From the NCBI GenBank assembly GCA_964515335.1, contig CAZETS010000023.1, forward strand, positions 1-64,000: DNA of 64,000 nt, given 5' to 3'. This DNA comes from TMED88 sp964515335 (GTDB lineage Bacteria > Myxococcota_A > UBA9160 > UBA4427). The position numbers were made by a program, and so were the translations under genes. The notes under the pieces were generated by a model that saw only the letters and a program-made list of their open reading frames with translations, was not told where the DNA came from and searched no databases. This document shows positions 7,389 through 17,251 of the stretch, one piece after another. Position 1 is the first letter of the stretch, and every line of letters begins with the position of its first letter.

Positions 7389-10300
7389 CTGACGAAGCGC
7401 CTGCTCTGCCCGGGGCTGTTGCTGGCCGTGACGCTGTCCTGCGGCCCCGGGTCGCAGGACAGCGAGGCGGCTCGCGCACGCTTCGACTCGGCGCTGGCCG
7501 CCCACGACGTGGCCGGCGCGCTCTCGGCGATCGACGCGCTGTCGGCGGCGCTTCCCGACGCGCCGGTCTCCGACCTCGAGCTCGCGCAGCGGCTCGGCCG
7601 CGCTGGCGAGATGACGCGCGCGCTCTGGCTGCTCGAGGAGGCGTCCCGGCGGCATCCGGAGAGCACCGAGATCCGGCTCGCCCTGGCGGAGACGGCGATC
7701 ATCGTCGGCGCACCGGAGCAGAGCCTGGCCGTGCTCGACGGCCTCCCCCCCGCGGCTGCCGCCGGTCTGGTGCCCGTGCTGCTGCGCTACCGCGCCCTGC
7801 TCGCCCTCGGCCGGCTGGACGACGCACTCGACACGCTCGAGCGGGCCGAGAGCCGCCACGCCGGGATCGAGCTGGCCACCGCGCGGCTCGCGCTCCTCGC
7901 GTCGGAGAAGCAGTACGCACGGGCGCTCGAGTACGTGCGCCGGGTGGCGGCCCGCGACGGCCAGAGCGGCCCCGAGCGGGCGTGGCTGGCGCGCACCGAA
8001 GCCGGTCTGCTCGCCGAGCTCGGCGAGGGCGACGCCGCGCTGGCGGTCCTCGAGCCGCTGACCACCAGCGCGCCGGGGGCCGTGGACGTCGAGGCGTGGC
8101 GCAGCCGGGCCGCTCTCCTCACCGGCCAGGGACGCGTACAGGACGCGATCGCGGAGCTCGAGCAAGCGTCGACCGAGCACCCCGACTCCTCCGGCCTGCA
8201 GTCCGTCCTGGCGAACGCCTACATCTCGGTCGGAGACAGCCCGGCCGCGGAATCGGTGCTGCGGGCGCGCTTCGAGCGGCATCCGACCGCGGCGAACGCC
8301 ATCAACCTGGCCGACTTCCTGTACCGGACCGGTCGCTCGCGCGAGGGCGTCGCGGTGATCGACGGCCAGCTCGCCCGCGACGCCCAGGAGCGGGCAAACG
8401 AGCTCGAGTACCTGCGCGTCGCGCTGCTGCTCGACGCCGGCGATGCAGCCGCGGCGCGCGAGCGCTTCCGGGCGTTCGCGCGCGCGTTCCCCGACGATCC
8501 GCTCACCGGCTACCTCCGGGCGCGCTTCGATCTGCTCGACGGACGGCCCGAAGCGGCGGTCGTGCGGCTCAAGCAGCTGCTGCCGCGACTCGATCGCGCC
8601 GACGTGCACCACTGGTTGGCGGTCGCCCTCGAGCGCAGCGGCGACCACGCGGGCGCCGAGCAGCGCTACGGCATTGCGGTCTACGCGGATCCCTCGCAGG
8701 TGCCCTCCTACCACGGCCTGCTGCGCACGCTGGCCCGGCGCGGCGCCTGGGCGCAGGTCGAGCAGTGGGCGCTCCGGCTGCTGCGCATCGTGCCCGACGG
8801 CGCGACCGCCTACGAGGCGCTGCTGCGGGCGCGGATCGCCGCGGGCGACCCCGCTTCGGCGGAGGCCCTGACGAGGGACTGGGTGCTGCGCCACCCCGAG
8901 CTGCTCGCGCCGCGCGTCGCCACGTCGATCGCGCTGCGCCGGCAGGGACGGCCGGAGGCGGCGCTCGCGGCCCTCGACGAGGTGGGGGAGCGCTTCGCCG
9001 ATTCACCCGACTGGATCGCCGAGCGCGGCATCGTGCTCGGACGCCTCGGCCGCGGCCCGGAAGGTCTCGCCTCCGTGGACGCGGCCGTCGTCCATCACCC
9101 GACGAGCCAGGCGCTGCAGCGGTCGCGGGCCTTCCTGCTGTTCTCGGCGGGTCGCGGCGACGAGGGGCTGCGCGCCGTCGAGGCGCTGCTGCGCCTGGCC
9201 CCGGACGATCCGCAGCCGCTGCAGATGGCCGGGGACTATCTCTCGCTGCAGCGAGACTTCGAGAGGGCGCGCTCGCTCTACGAGCGCCATCTGGCGATCG
9301 ATCCACGCGACGTCGAGGTGCTCTTCCATCTCGGCATCGCGCTCGAGGCGCTCGGCGAGCCCGGCGCGGCGATCGAAGCCTACGCGCGTGCGGCCGAGGT
9401 GGCGCCGTACTTCGCCCCCGCGCACAACAACCGGGCGCTGCTGCTCGCGCGGGAGGGGCGCCGCGCCGAGGCCCTGACGGCCGCCCAGGCCGCCTACGCG
9501 AGCGCGCCGTCGGATCCGTCGGTGCTGGACACGCTGGGGTGGCTCTATCACGAGGCGGGCCGCGGGGGACGGGCCGTCGCGATGCTCGAGCGGGCGGCCG
9601 AGCTCGCGCCGGGCTCGGTCGAGATCCGCGACCACCTGAGGCGGGCGCAGGGCGAACGGCGGCGCGACGGGCCGGCGCGTTCGCGTCGGGCGCAGCCCGC
9701 CACCAATGCCGGGGTGATCGAGCAGCTGCGCGCGCTCGCGCCGCCGAACATCGTGCTGGTCGTCGTCGACACGCTGCGCGCGGACTGGCTCGCTCCCTAC
9801 GACCGCGGCTCGCGCCTCTCGCCCGAGCTGGCCCGCTGGGCCGAGAACGGCATCGTGTTCGAGCGCGCACGCGCGCAGTCCTCGTGGACGAAGGTGTCGA
9901 TGGCTTCGCTGATGACGTCGCTCTGGCCGCGCACCCACGGCATCCGGCTGCCGAGCGACGGGCTCTCGTCCGACGCCGTCACGCTGGCGGGCGTGCTCAG
10001 CGGGCACGGCTACCGGACCTACGGGGTGCAGAGCAACGGCTGGCTCGAGCAGTCCTTCGGCTTCCAGAACGGCTTCGACCGGTACGTCTTTCCGCGCGCC
10101 TTCGCGGGCGGGCAGACCCTCGGCCACGCCTCGCTCTGGCCCCACGGCGAGCGGGTCCTCGAGGAGGGACTCCGGCTCCTGGCCGCGCACGACCCGGCGT
10201 CGCCCTTCCTGCTGTATCTGCACTTCATGGACGTCCACGAGTACGCGGCTCCGCCCGAGTACCGGGTGCACGGCGACGACAAGCAGGGCCTCTACCGAGC

Positions 10301-10949
10301 CGCCATCCGCTGGGTGGACGACCTGCTGGTGCGGTTGCGGGAAGCCCTCGAGCGGCACGGCCATGCCGAGCGGACGATCGTCGTCTTCGCCAGCGATCAT
10401 GGCGAGACGTTCGGCGAGAACCACAGCGAGGGACACGCGCGCCACGTGCTCACCTCGGTGCTCGACGTTCCGCTGATCGTGCGACTGCCGTTCGAGGTCG
10501 ACGGAGCGAGGGTCTCGGCGCAGGTCCGGAACATCGACATCGCGCCGACGCTGCTCGAGCTGGCCGGGGCCCCGGTGCCCGACGGCTTCGAGGGCGAGTC
10601 GCTGCTTCCGCTGCTCGATGCCTCCGGTCCGCATGCCGATCGCCCCGTCTACGCGGGCCTCGGCGCCCCCATCCTGCACGGTGTCGTCGAGCAGAATTCG
10701 TTGAACGACGGAAGTTGGCTGTACGCGCGGAACGTCGGAGGCGGCGACGCCGAGCTGCTCTTCGACCGCGCGCTCGATCCGAGCGAGGACGTCAATCTGA
10801 TCGAGTTCGAGCCGGCCGTCGCGAAGCGGCAACGCGCGCGCCTGGACGACCACCTGGGTGGCGGGGCGGCCGCCGGCGTGCGCGAGACGGATGTCCGCAT
10901 CGATCCGGTGATCGCCGAGCGACTGCGGGCGCTCGGCTACCTGCAGTAG
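7389..10949 (+). CDS. TPR-repeat lipoprotein fused to a sulfatase/alkaline-phosphatase-fold domain
   Basis: Residues about 30-775 form a long array of tetratricopeptide repeats. Residues about 785-1175 form an alkaline-phosphatase-superfamily domain: VVVDTLRADW near 791-800 with a metal-binding Asp, SSWTKVSMASLMTSLWPRTHG near 831-850, and SDHGETFGENH further on. The nucleophile position is Thr (about 834) rather than Cys or the CxPSR formylglycine motif, so it is not a classical formylglycine sulfatase. The frame is open upstream to an ATG at 7221, inside the preceding gene. I prefer initiation near the CTG at 7389, because a GGAG lies 10 bases upstream and the sequence that follows is a lipoprotein signal ending LSCG. 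Outer-membrane or periplasmic location is inferred. Confidence 0.82.
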   Translation: MTKRLLCPGLLLAVTLSCGPGSQDSEAARARFDSALAAHDVAGALSAIDALSAALPDAPVSDLELAQRLGRAGEMTRALWLLEEASRRHPESTEIRLALAETAIIVGAPEQSLAVLDGLPPAAAAGLVPVLLRYRALLALGRLDDALDTLERAESRHAGIELATARLALLASEKQYARALEYVRRVAARDGQSGPERAWLARTEAGLLAELGEGDAALAVLEPLTTSAPGAVDVEAWRSRAALLTGQGRVQDAIAELEQASTEHPDSSGLQSVLANAYISVGDSPAAESVLRARFERHPTAANAINLADFLYRTGRSREGVAVIDGQLARDAQERANELEYLRVALLLDAGDAAAARERFRAFARAFPDDPLTGYLRARFDLLDGRPEAAVVRLKQLLPRLDRADVHHWLAVALERSGDHAGAEQRYGIAVYADPSQVPSYHGLLRTLARRGAWAQVEQWALRLLRIVPDGATAYEALLRARIAAGDPASAEALTRDWVLRHPELLAPRVATSIALRRQGRPEAALAALDEVGERFADSPDWIAERGIVLGRLGRGPEGLASVDAAVVHHPTSQALQRSRAFLLFSAGRGDEGLRAVEALLRLAPDDPQPLQMAGDYLSLQRDFERARSLYERHLAIDPRDVEVLFHLGIALEALGEPGAAIEAYARAAEVAPYFAPAHNNRALLLAREGRRAEALTAAQAAYASAPSDPSVLDTLGWLYHEAGRGGRAVAMLERAAELAPGSVEIRDHLRRAQGERRRDGPARSRRAQPATNAGVIEQLRALAPPNIVLVVVDTLRADWLAPYDRGSRLSPELARWAENGIVFERARAQSSWTKVSMASLMTSLWPRTHGIRLPSDGLSSDAVTLAGVLSGHGYRTYGVQSNGWLEQSFGFQNGFDRYVFPRAFAGGQTLGHASLWPHGERVLEEGLRLLAAHDPASPFLLYLHFMDVHEYAAPPEYRVHGDDKQGLYRAAIRWVDDLLVRLREALERHGHAERTIVVFASDHGETFGENHSEGHARHVLTSVLDVPLIVRLPFEVDGARVSAQVRNIDIAPTLLELAGAPVPDGFEGESLLPLLDASGPHADRPVYAGLGAPILHGVVEQNSLNDGSWLYARNVGGGDAELLFDRALDPSEDVNLIEFEPAVAKRQRARLDDHLGGGAAAGVRETDVRIDPVIAERLRALGYLQ

Positions 10950-11073
10950 CGGCCCGTCGGGATCCGCGAGCCGGAATGCCCGGGTGGCGTCCCGCGCGCC
11001 CTCACGACCGCCTGCGCGGCCGTGCGTGCGTTTCCGATTGCTTCCGCCGCCCCCCGCCGAGTAAGCTCGGTGA

Positions 11074-12018
11074 ATGGCCCCCGGTCCCCCCCGAGCCGAG
11101 CCGATCGGCGCCGATACGAGCCGCTCACCCTTCGATGCCGTGGTGTTCGCCGGCGGCGGGTGCCGCTGCTTCTGGCAGGCCGGCTTCTACGCCGTGGCCG
11201 CACCGGCGCTCGGCATCACGCCGGAGCGGATCGGCGCCGTCAGCGCCGGCGCCGCCTTCGCGTGTGCAGCGCTGCTCGATGCCACCGACGAAGTGCTCTC
11301 CGACTTCAAGCGGCGCACGGCCCGCAACCCGCGCAACGCCTATCCGCGCAACCTGCTGCGCGGGGACCGCGTCTTTCCCCACGAATCGATGTACCGCGGC
11401 GCCGTCCTCACCGGCCTCTCCGCAGGGGATCTGCGCCGGCTGCGCGGAGGTCCCGACCTGCGCATCCTGCTGGCCCGCACGCCGCGCTGGGCGGGCGACC
11501 GGCTCGGCTACGCGATCGGTGGCTTCGCGTACGCGCTCGATCGCTACGAGCTGCGCGTGCACGCGCGCTGGGGGCTGCGCTTCGGCTTCGAGGCCGAGGT
11601 GGTGTCGGCCCGCGAGTGCGGCGACGCGGCCGCACTGACCGAGTTGATCCTGCAGTCGTCCTGCACGCCGCCGCTCTTGCCGCGCTACCGGCGCGACGGT
11701 CGACTCGTGCTCGACGGCGGACTGATCGACAACGCTCCGGCCGACTTCGTGGGCGACGCGCGCTCGACACTGGTGCTGTTGACCCGCGACTACCCGGGTG
11801 GCCGCATTCCCAGTCGTCCCGGGCGCACCTACGCGGCGCCGTCCGAGCCGATCCCGATCGTCAAGTGGGACTACACGAGCCCCGACCTGATCCAGCAGAC
11901 CTTCGATCTCGGGCGGCGGGACGGCGAGGCGTTCGCGCGGCGGCACTCGACCAGCGCCCCGTGCGTGGTCCGGTCCACGGGGCACGCCCGCGGCGAGGAC
12001 AGGCGGTTGGCGGGCTGA
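11074..12018 (+). CDS. patatin-like phospholipase
   Basis: The 314-residue protein has the patatin triad of motifs. These are a glycine-rich oxyanion stretch FAGGGCRCFWQ near residues 25-35, the nucleophile elbow GAVSAGAA (G-x-S-x-G) near 51-58, and the catalytic Asp in DGGLID near 213-218. Patatins hydrolyse acyl esters of phospholipids or other lipids with a Ser-Asp dyad. There is no signal peptide, so it probably acts in the cytoplasm or at the inner membrane. ATG at 11074 has a weak ribosome-binding site. It lies between the TPR-sulfatase gene and the MscS channel gene on the same strand, with only 31 bases to the latter, so co-transcription with the channel is possible. Confidence 0.9.
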   Translation: MAPGPPRAEPIGADTSRSPFDAVVFAGGGCRCFWQAGFYAVAAPALGITPERIGAVSAGAAFACAALLDATDEVLSDFKRRTARNPRNAYPRNLLRGDRVFPHESMYRGAVLTGLSAGDLRRLRGGPDLRILLARTPRWAGDRLGYAIGGFAYALDRYELRVHARWGLRFGFEAEVVSARECGDAAALTELILQSSCTPPLLPRYRRDGRLVLDGGLIDNAPADFVGDARSTLVLLTRDYPGGRIPSRPGRTYAAPSEPIPIVKWDYTSPDLIQQTFDLGRRDGEAFARRHSTSAPCVVRSTGHARGEDRRLAG

Positions 12019-12049
12019 GCCCGGCGCACGGCGCGATAGACTTCGCGGC

Positions 12050-14371
12050 GTGAGCAGCACAACCGTGCGTGTCGCGGCCGCTTCGGCCCGCCCAGTCAGG
12101 TCTGCGATCGATCGGCGGGCACTGGCGCTCGCGCTGGTCGGGCTCTGGATCGCGGGGCCGGCGCCGGCGCAGATCGGTCTGCCCGATCTCGGCAGCGAGA
12201 GCGCTGCCGCCTCGCCCGAGCCCACGCTCGAGGAGCGCATCGAGTCGGTGCGGGCCGACATCGCGACCCGCGTGGCGGCGCTCGGCGAGGGCGCCGCCCT
12301 CGATCAGCAGATCGTCGGGCTGCGCCGGTTGCTCGACGTGTTGCAGCGCACCGGGGAGGCCGGGCGGATCTCGGCTCAGCTGCGCGCGGGGCACGACGAG
12401 GCCAGCCAGCGCGCCGCCCGGCCACCGAGCGCCTACTTCAAGGTCGACCCGCCTTTCGCCGTGCCGCTGCTCGACGCGGTGTTCCTCTCCTGGGAGGCGC
12501 AGCAGACGCAGCTCGAGCGGCTCGCCGCCGTGGCGGCGGACACGCGCGCCGCCCTGGAGGCCGCCCGCGAGGACTTCGAGCAGGCCGAGCGGCGTCGCCG
12601 TCGCGCGCGCGACGAGCGCGACGAGGCAGCGGCCGCGGCCGAGCGGGCGCGGCTCGCCGAGCTGCTCGGCCGGCGCGAGCTCGAGAGCCGGATCGCCCGC
12701 GCCGATCGCGAGCTGGCGCGCGTCGCGCTCGAGAACGCCGAGCTCGAGGTCGCAATGCAGCGCGCCGCCGAGCGCCAGGCGGCCGCGGCCCTCGAGTGGG
12801 TGCGCGGGCACCTGCTGCCGGACGACGGCGATCTCGAGGAGGTGATCGCCGATCTCGACAAGCGGGGCTTCGATCTCGAACGCGCCCTCGAGTCGACCCG
12901 GCTCGACCTGGCCGACGCCGCCGGCCGGCTCGACGCCGCGCGCGCGCGCACCAGCGCCGCGGCGCCCGACGAGGCCGCGGTGCGCGCCGCCGAGGTGGCG
13001 GCCCGGCGCCTCGCCTACACGGCCGCGCAGCGGCGTGCGGCGCTGCTCGGCGAGCGCGCCGAGCGGCTCGGCCTCGCCAAGCAGGCCTGGCAGCGGCGCT
13101 ACCGGGTGCTGGCGGGACCGCTCGACGCCGCGGACAGCGGCCTCTGGCGGATCGAGTCCGAGGGGCACGTCGACGATCTGCGCCGCCAGCGCCGCATCAA
13201 GCAGGCGCGGCGCGACGAGCTGTCGGTCGACCTCGACGAGCTGCGCGGTCGCATCCTTGCGTTCGTGACCAGCGACGCCGCGGCGGGTCGGCAGAGCGGG
13301 CTCTCGCGTTGGCTGCGTGCCCAGGAGAACGACTACCTCGCCCTGACACGGCTCTACGACTCCGACCTCGCCAGCCTCGACGAGACGCTCCGCCTGCAGG
13401 AGCGACTGCTCGCCGAGCTGCGGGCCCACGACGAGGGCCTCGCGCTGCGGGAGCGGCTCGCCCGCCTGCGCGAGACCGCCACCGAGGTCTGGGCCTACGA
13501 GGTGATGGCCTCGGAGGACCGGCCGATCACGATCGGCAAGATCACCACGGCGCTCTTCGTCTTCGTCGCCGGGCTGATGCTCGCGCGGCGGATTGCGCGG
13601 GGCCTCTCCGGGCGGGTGCTGTCCCGCTTCGGCTGGGACCCCGGCGTGCGCTCGGCCTTCGAGTCGCTCTTCTTCTACTCGGCGGTGGCGCTGGTCTTCC
13701 TGATCGCGCTGCGCACGGTGAACATCCCGCTCACCGCCTTCGCGGTGGTGGGCGGCGCGCTCGCCCTCGGCATCGGTTTCGGCAGCCAGGCGGTCGTCAG
13801 CAACTTCATCAGCGGGCTGATCCTGCTCGCCGAGCGGCCCATCAAGGCGGGGGATCACGTCGAGGTGGAGGGCATCTACGGAATGGTCGAACGGATCGGG
13901 CTGCGCAGCACCCGCATCCGCACCGGCGACAACTTCCACATCATCGTGCCGAACGCATCGTTCCTCGAGCGGAGCGTCATCAACTGGACCCACGACACGA
14001 ACAAGGTCCGGCTCAAGGTGGCGGTGGGCGTCGCCTACGGCTCGCCGACCCGTCTGGTCGAGCGCTCTCTGGTGGAAGTGGCGGCCGCCCACGACGCGAC
14101 GCTGCCGACGCCCGCGCCGATCGCGATCTTCATGGACTTCGCCGACAGCTGCCTGCTCTTCGAGGTGCGGTTCTGGATCCGGGTGCACGACATCGGCGAC
14201 AAGCTGCTGATCGAGAGCCAGGTGCGCTTCGCGATCGACGATCGGTTCCGCGAGGAGGGCATCGAGATCGCCTTCCCGCAGCGGGATCTGCACATCGACG
14301 CGGCGCGGCCCGTGCCGGTGCGCATCGAACGCGACCCGGCAGGCGAGAGCTCCCGGACACCGCCGGCCTGA
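12050..14371 (+). CDS. mechanosensitive ion channel, large MscS/MscK type
   Basis: The 773-residue protein starts at GTG 12050 with a signal peptide (ALALALVGLWIAGPAPAQ). A roughly 430-residue coiled-coil, Glu/Arg/Ala-rich periplasmic region follows, then membrane segments near 500 and 545, and the MscS pore helix AVVGGALALGIGFGSQAVVSNFISG near 563-587. The beta domain GDHVEVEGIYGMVERIGLRSTRI and a C-terminal mixed domain follow. This is the MscK/KefA-like architecture that opens under membrane tension to release solutes on osmotic downshock. The N-terminal coiled coil is longer than in plain MscS (about 280 residues). It sits 31 bases after the patatin gene. Confidence 0.92.
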   Translation: MSSTTVRVAAASARPVRSAIDRRALALALVGLWIAGPAPAQIGLPDLGSESAAASPEPTLEERIESVRADIATRVAALGEGAALDQQIVGLRRLLDVLQRTGEAGRISAQLRAGHDEASQRAARPPSAYFKVDPPFAVPLLDAVFLSWEAQQTQLERLAAVAADTRAALEAAREDFEQAERRRRRARDERDEAAAAAERARLAELLGRRELESRIARADRELARVALENAELEVAMQRAAERQAAAALEWVRGHLLPDDGDLEEVIADLDKRGFDLERALESTRLDLADAAGRLDAARARTSAAAPDEAAVRAAEVAARRLAYTAAQRRAALLGERAERLGLAKQAWQRRYRVLAGPLDAADSGLWRIESEGHVDDLRRQRRIKQARRDELSVDLDELRGRILAFVTSDAAAGRQSGLSRWLRAQENDYLALTRLYDSDLASLDETLRLQERLLAELRAHDEGLALRERLARLRETATEVWAYEVMASEDRPITIGKITTALFVFVAGLMLARRIARGLSGRVLSRFGWDPGVRSAFESLFFYSAVALVFLIALRTVNIPLTAFAVVGGALALGIGFGSQAVVSNFISGLILLAERPIKAGDHVEVEGIYGMVERIGLRSTRIRTGDNFHIIVPNASFLERSVINWTHDTNKVRLKVAVGVAYGSPTRLVERSLVEVAAAHDATLPTPAPIAIFMDFADSCLLFEVRFWIRVHDIGDKLLIESQVRFAIDDRFREEGIEIAFPQRDLHIDAARPVPVRIERDPAGESSRTPPA

Positions 14372-14527
14372 GCGACGTCGGCTGCCGCCATCCCGCGCTC
14401 CTCGCCGGGCGGGATCAGTGACGCGGTGGGGCGATCCCGCGGCCGCCGAGTGATTCGCCGAGGCCGTGGTCGAGCCGCTGTCCGGCCGCTGACCGGATCC
14501 GCTCGACCGCGCTGCTACGCTCGTCCC

Positions 14528-14941
14528 GTGAGCGAAGCCGCCGATCCGCCGATCACCACCTCCGAGGCCGTCACCGAAGGCGTCCGCGTGAACGTGCGCG
14601 CCCGCTACTCGGCCGAGCACTCGGATCCGGGCCGCAGTCGCTGGTTCTTCCTGTACACCATCCGCATCAGCAACGAGGGCGTGCAGGCAGTTCAGCTCAC
14701 CGACCGTCACTGGTACATCGTGGACGGCTCGGGTCGCACCGAAGAGGTGCAGGGCCCGGGTGTCGTGGGCGAGCAGCCGGTGCTCGATCCCGGCGGTGCG
14801 TTCGAGTACACCTCGGGCTGCCCGCTGACGACGCCCTTCGGCAGCATGTCGGGCGCCTACCGCATGCAGCGCAACGACGGGACGGCCTTCGAGGCCGAGG
14901 TGGGGCTGTTCGAGTTGGTGCAGCCCGTGGCGATCCACTGA
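14528..14941 (+). CDS. apaG: ApaG domain protein
   Basis: The 137-residue product matches ApaG over its full usual length of about 125-130. Visible family signatures are YTIRISNEG (near 40-48), QLTDRHWYIVDGSGRTEEVQGPGVVGEQP (near 57-85) and the C-terminal FGSMSGAYRMQRNDGTAFE. ApaG is a small beta-sandwich (FN3-like) protein linked in enterobacteria to Ap4A metabolism and Mg/Co efflux phenotypes; its molecular role remains uncertain. I use the GTG at 14528 because it gives the family length; the frame is open further upstream. The stop codon abuts the stop of the convergent SGNH gene (TGA|TCA at 14939-14944) with no spacer. Confidence 0.93.
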   Translation: MSEAADPPITTSEAVTEGVRVNVRARYSAEHSDPGRSRWFFLYTIRISNEGVQAVQLTDRHWYIVDGSGRTEEVQGPGVVGEQPVLDPGGAFEYTSGCPLTTPFGSMSGAYRMQRNDGTAFEAEVGLFELVQPVAIH

Positions 14942-16039
14942 TCAGAGGAAGCCAGGCACCTCCGTCTCGAGCCATTCGACGATCGCGGCCGCGGCGATGC
15001 CGTGTGCGGCGCGATTGGGGTGGTGGTCGCCGGGGTGAACGCGCAGATCCCGGGGATCGCTGTCCGCGAACCGCGGCGCCAGGTCGAGGACCGGAAGGCC
15101 CGCATCTCGCGCGAGCCGGCTGACCGTCTCGTGGGCAGCGTGGAAGGGATAGGCCCCCCCGGCGCGCTCGAGCAGCGGATAGATCACGAGGGCGACGCGG
15201 CAACGGTCCTGGCCGGCGAGCCTGTGGAACTGCTCCGCGAGAACCCGCAGCCCGTAGGGATTGTGCTGCTCGTCGTACAGGTCGTGGTACCACTCGATGG
15301 TCTCCCGCTCGATCCTGCGTAGCTCGAGGCGGGAAGCCAGCAGCTGGACGAAGCGCGGCATGCGGCTCGTCCAGGATCCCCGCCGATGCTCGTCGAGCTC
15401 TTCGTCGCGCACCAGGATGAGGTCGTTGATGTATCGCTGCCGCGATGCCAGGTCTTCTTCTGCGGCGATGTCGTTCAGTACGTAGGTGACGATCGCGCGT
15501 GAGGCGTCGAGGATGCGGCAGGCCGCCTCCAGATCCTCGATCTCCCGCTCGGTGTCCGCGCCCGGGACGGCGGCGTTGACCACCTCGTAGCGCGGCCCGA
15601 GCAGCCCCTCGACCTGCTTGTAGAGCGAAGCGTCGAGGGGCACGCCCTCGCCGTACGCGAAGGAATCGCCGATTCCGACGATCCTGGTCAGCCCGGGCGT
15701 CCCCGGCCCGTAGTAGCGATCCCGGATGTTCTGGAGCGACTTCCTGTATTCGACACAGTAGGGAGTCTCCACCAGGCGGCTCAGCGCGAGCTGCTCGGGC
15801 GGGATGCCGATCGACTTGAGGAACCACGTTCCGCCGCCGAGGTCGCCGAACTCACGGAACTCGCCGTCCGGATTCGACGGGTAGCACTCGTAGTAGACGC
15901 TCGGATCGGCGTAGTCGTAGAGCTGCCGCTTGGTGCGAAGGGCGGTCGGCTTCCAGTCGAAAGTGTGCAGCAGGCCTTCGACGATCAGGAGACCGACGAC
16001 GCATCCGAGCAGCAGGGCGAGGAGTCGGGAGCGCGTCAT
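14942..16039 (-). CDS. membrane-anchored SGNH/GDSL hydrolase
   Basis: The 365-residue protein starts with an uncleaved-looking hydrophobic helix (LLALLLGCVVGLLIVEG, residues 6-22), followed by an SGNH fold. The nucleophile block is VGIGDSFAYGEG with Ser126, and the Asp-His end is GDHHPNRAAHG near 337-347. Such enzymes are esterases or acyltransferases, often acting on O-acetyl groups of envelope glycans; substrate is unknown here. ATG 16039 lies 9 bases downstream of the stop of the DUF481 gene, so the two form a tight leftward pair. The stop codon abuts the apaG stop exactly. Confidence 0.82.
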   Translation of the reverse strand: MTRSRLLALLLGCVVGLLIVEGLLHTFDWKPTALRTKRQLYDYADPSVYYECYPSNPDGEFREFGDLGGGTWFLKSIGIPPEQLALSRLVETPYCVEYRKSLQNIRDRYYGPGTPGLTRIVGIGDSFAYGEGVPLDASLYKQVEGLLGPRYEVVNAAVPGADTEREIEDLEAACRILDASRAIVTYVLNDIAAEEDLASRQRYINDLILVRDEELDEHRRGSWTSRMPRFVQLLASRLELRRIERETIEWYHDLYDEQHNPYGLRVLAEQFHRLAGQDRCRVALVIYPLLERAGGAYPFHAAHETVSRLARDAGLPVLDLAPRFADSDPRDLRVHPGDHHPNRAAHGIAAAAIVEWLETEVPGFL

Positions 16040-16048
16040 GCCTCCTGC

Positions 16049-17251
16049 TCAGAAGTCCCAGCCGAAGCCGATCGTGAGCCGGTAGTCGTCCGGGAACGGG
16101 GAGCTCGGCAAGGGGCGGTATGTGGCGGCCTGGTTCCGATCCCAGATGAACGTGGTGTCGAGGTCGAGGCTGGACCACACGTCGACCGAGAGCGTCGTCA
16201 AGGCGTGGTGGAAGGTCTCGGCGGTCTCTGGGACGCCCATCTGCACCTGATACTGGCCGCTCCACTCGATGTCGTTGGTGATGTCGGTGTCGAAGTCGAG
16301 CCGGAAGATGATCGCAGCCGAGGTGTGGTCGGTGACGGTGAGCGGCGGCCGCGGCACGAGGTCACGCGTGACCGTGGCCCCGACGTTGATCGCGACGTCG
16401 ATCTCGGTGCGGCCGCTGTCGACGATCGCATAGCCGACGCCGGTGGCCGGAGTGAACCGGAAGTCGACGTTCTGGAAGAGATCGGTGTAGTACTCGAACG
16501 ACAGGACGGTCACGTAGAACCGCCGCGTGATGAAGATGTCGCCCTTGGTGTTGACCCGGTGGTTGTTGTCCGTCTGCACGCCGTTCACGTTGCTGATCGT
16601 GCCGTTGTACCTGTTGTCGAAGCGGCTGCGCGCCGTCTCGCGGGTCAGGGAGGCCACGGTCGTCAGGTCGCTCTGGCTCGTATTGCCGGCGCGCAGCGTG
16701 AGGCCGAGGCTCGCCTTGCCGCTCCAGTAGTTCCGTTCGGTCGGCATGCCGGGCACCATGCCGACCAGGTCGCTACGGCTGTAGGTCTCGATGCCGGAGG
16801 CGGTGCGCACGCGGACCACGGCGCCGCGAATGGCCACCGTGCCGGACACCTCGCGTTTCGGCTCGACGCGCAGTGTCTGGGGCCCCGCGGTCAGCACCGC
16901 GAAGACGTCTCCGAAATCGAGCTTGAGGTCGTCGAGCTCGTCGCTGTCGAACTCGAGCGAGTCGATCCGGATGCGATCGACCGTCCCCTGCAGCCACTCC
17001 CCCGAACTGAGCTGGATCCAGTCGGGCCCCTCGTGGCCTTCGGGGCGCGGCTCGAAGTCGCTGTCGGCGATCAGCTCGGCGGGAGGGTCGGCGCTCGGCG
17101 TCGTCCAGCCGGCGGCCACACCCGCCGGCAGGAGCGCCAGGGACAGGCTCCAGACGAGCAGGCCCGCGGCGGCGAGGCGGCCGCTCGCGTTTCGCGCGAG
17201 CGCCGGAGCCGCCGGCTTTCGAGACGACTCGCTCACTTCGAGTCTCGTCAT
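16049..17251 (-). CDS. DUF481 (YdiY-like) outer-membrane beta-barrel protein
   Basis: The 400-residue product has an N-terminal basic and hydrophobic export segment (LAAAGLLVWSLSLALLPAGVAAG, about 27-49). A small domain around residues 70-155 follows (LSSGEWLQGTVDRIRIDSLEFDSD). The rest is a long run of amphipathic strands starting YWSGKASLGLTLRAGNTSQSDL and ending with the terminal aromatic LTIGFGWDF. The aromatic final residue and the GNT...SDL motif fit DUF481 family porin-like proteins of unknown role. The start at 17251 is preferred to an upstream in-frame ATG because it sits right before the export signal and an AGGAAGG lies upstream. It heads a two-gene unit with the SGNH hydrolase. 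Confidence 0.82.
   Translation of the reverse strand: MTRLEVSESSRKPAAPALARNASGRLAAAGLLVWSLSLALLPAGVAAGWTTPSADPPAELIADSDFEPRPEGHEGPDWIQLSSGEWLQGTVDRIRIDSLEFDSDELDDLKLDFGDVFAVLTAGPQTLRVEPKREVSGTVAIRGAVVRVRTASGIETYSRSDLVGMVPGMPTERNYWSGKASLGLTLRAGNTSQSDLTTVASLTRETARSRFDNRYNGTISNVNGVQTDNNHRVNTKGDIFITRRFYVTVLSFEYYTDLFQNVDFRFTPATGVGYAIVDSGRTEIDVAINVGATVTRDLVPRPPLTVTDHTSAAIIFRLDFDTDITNDIEWSGQYQVQMGVPETAETFHHALTTLSVDVWSSLDLDTTFIWDRNQAATYRPLPSSPFPDDYRLTIGFGWDF

Noticed and set aside
9741..10949. Calling the C-terminal domain a formylglycine sulfatase
   Set aside because: The nucleophile position is Thr and the C/S-x-P-S-R motif is missing.
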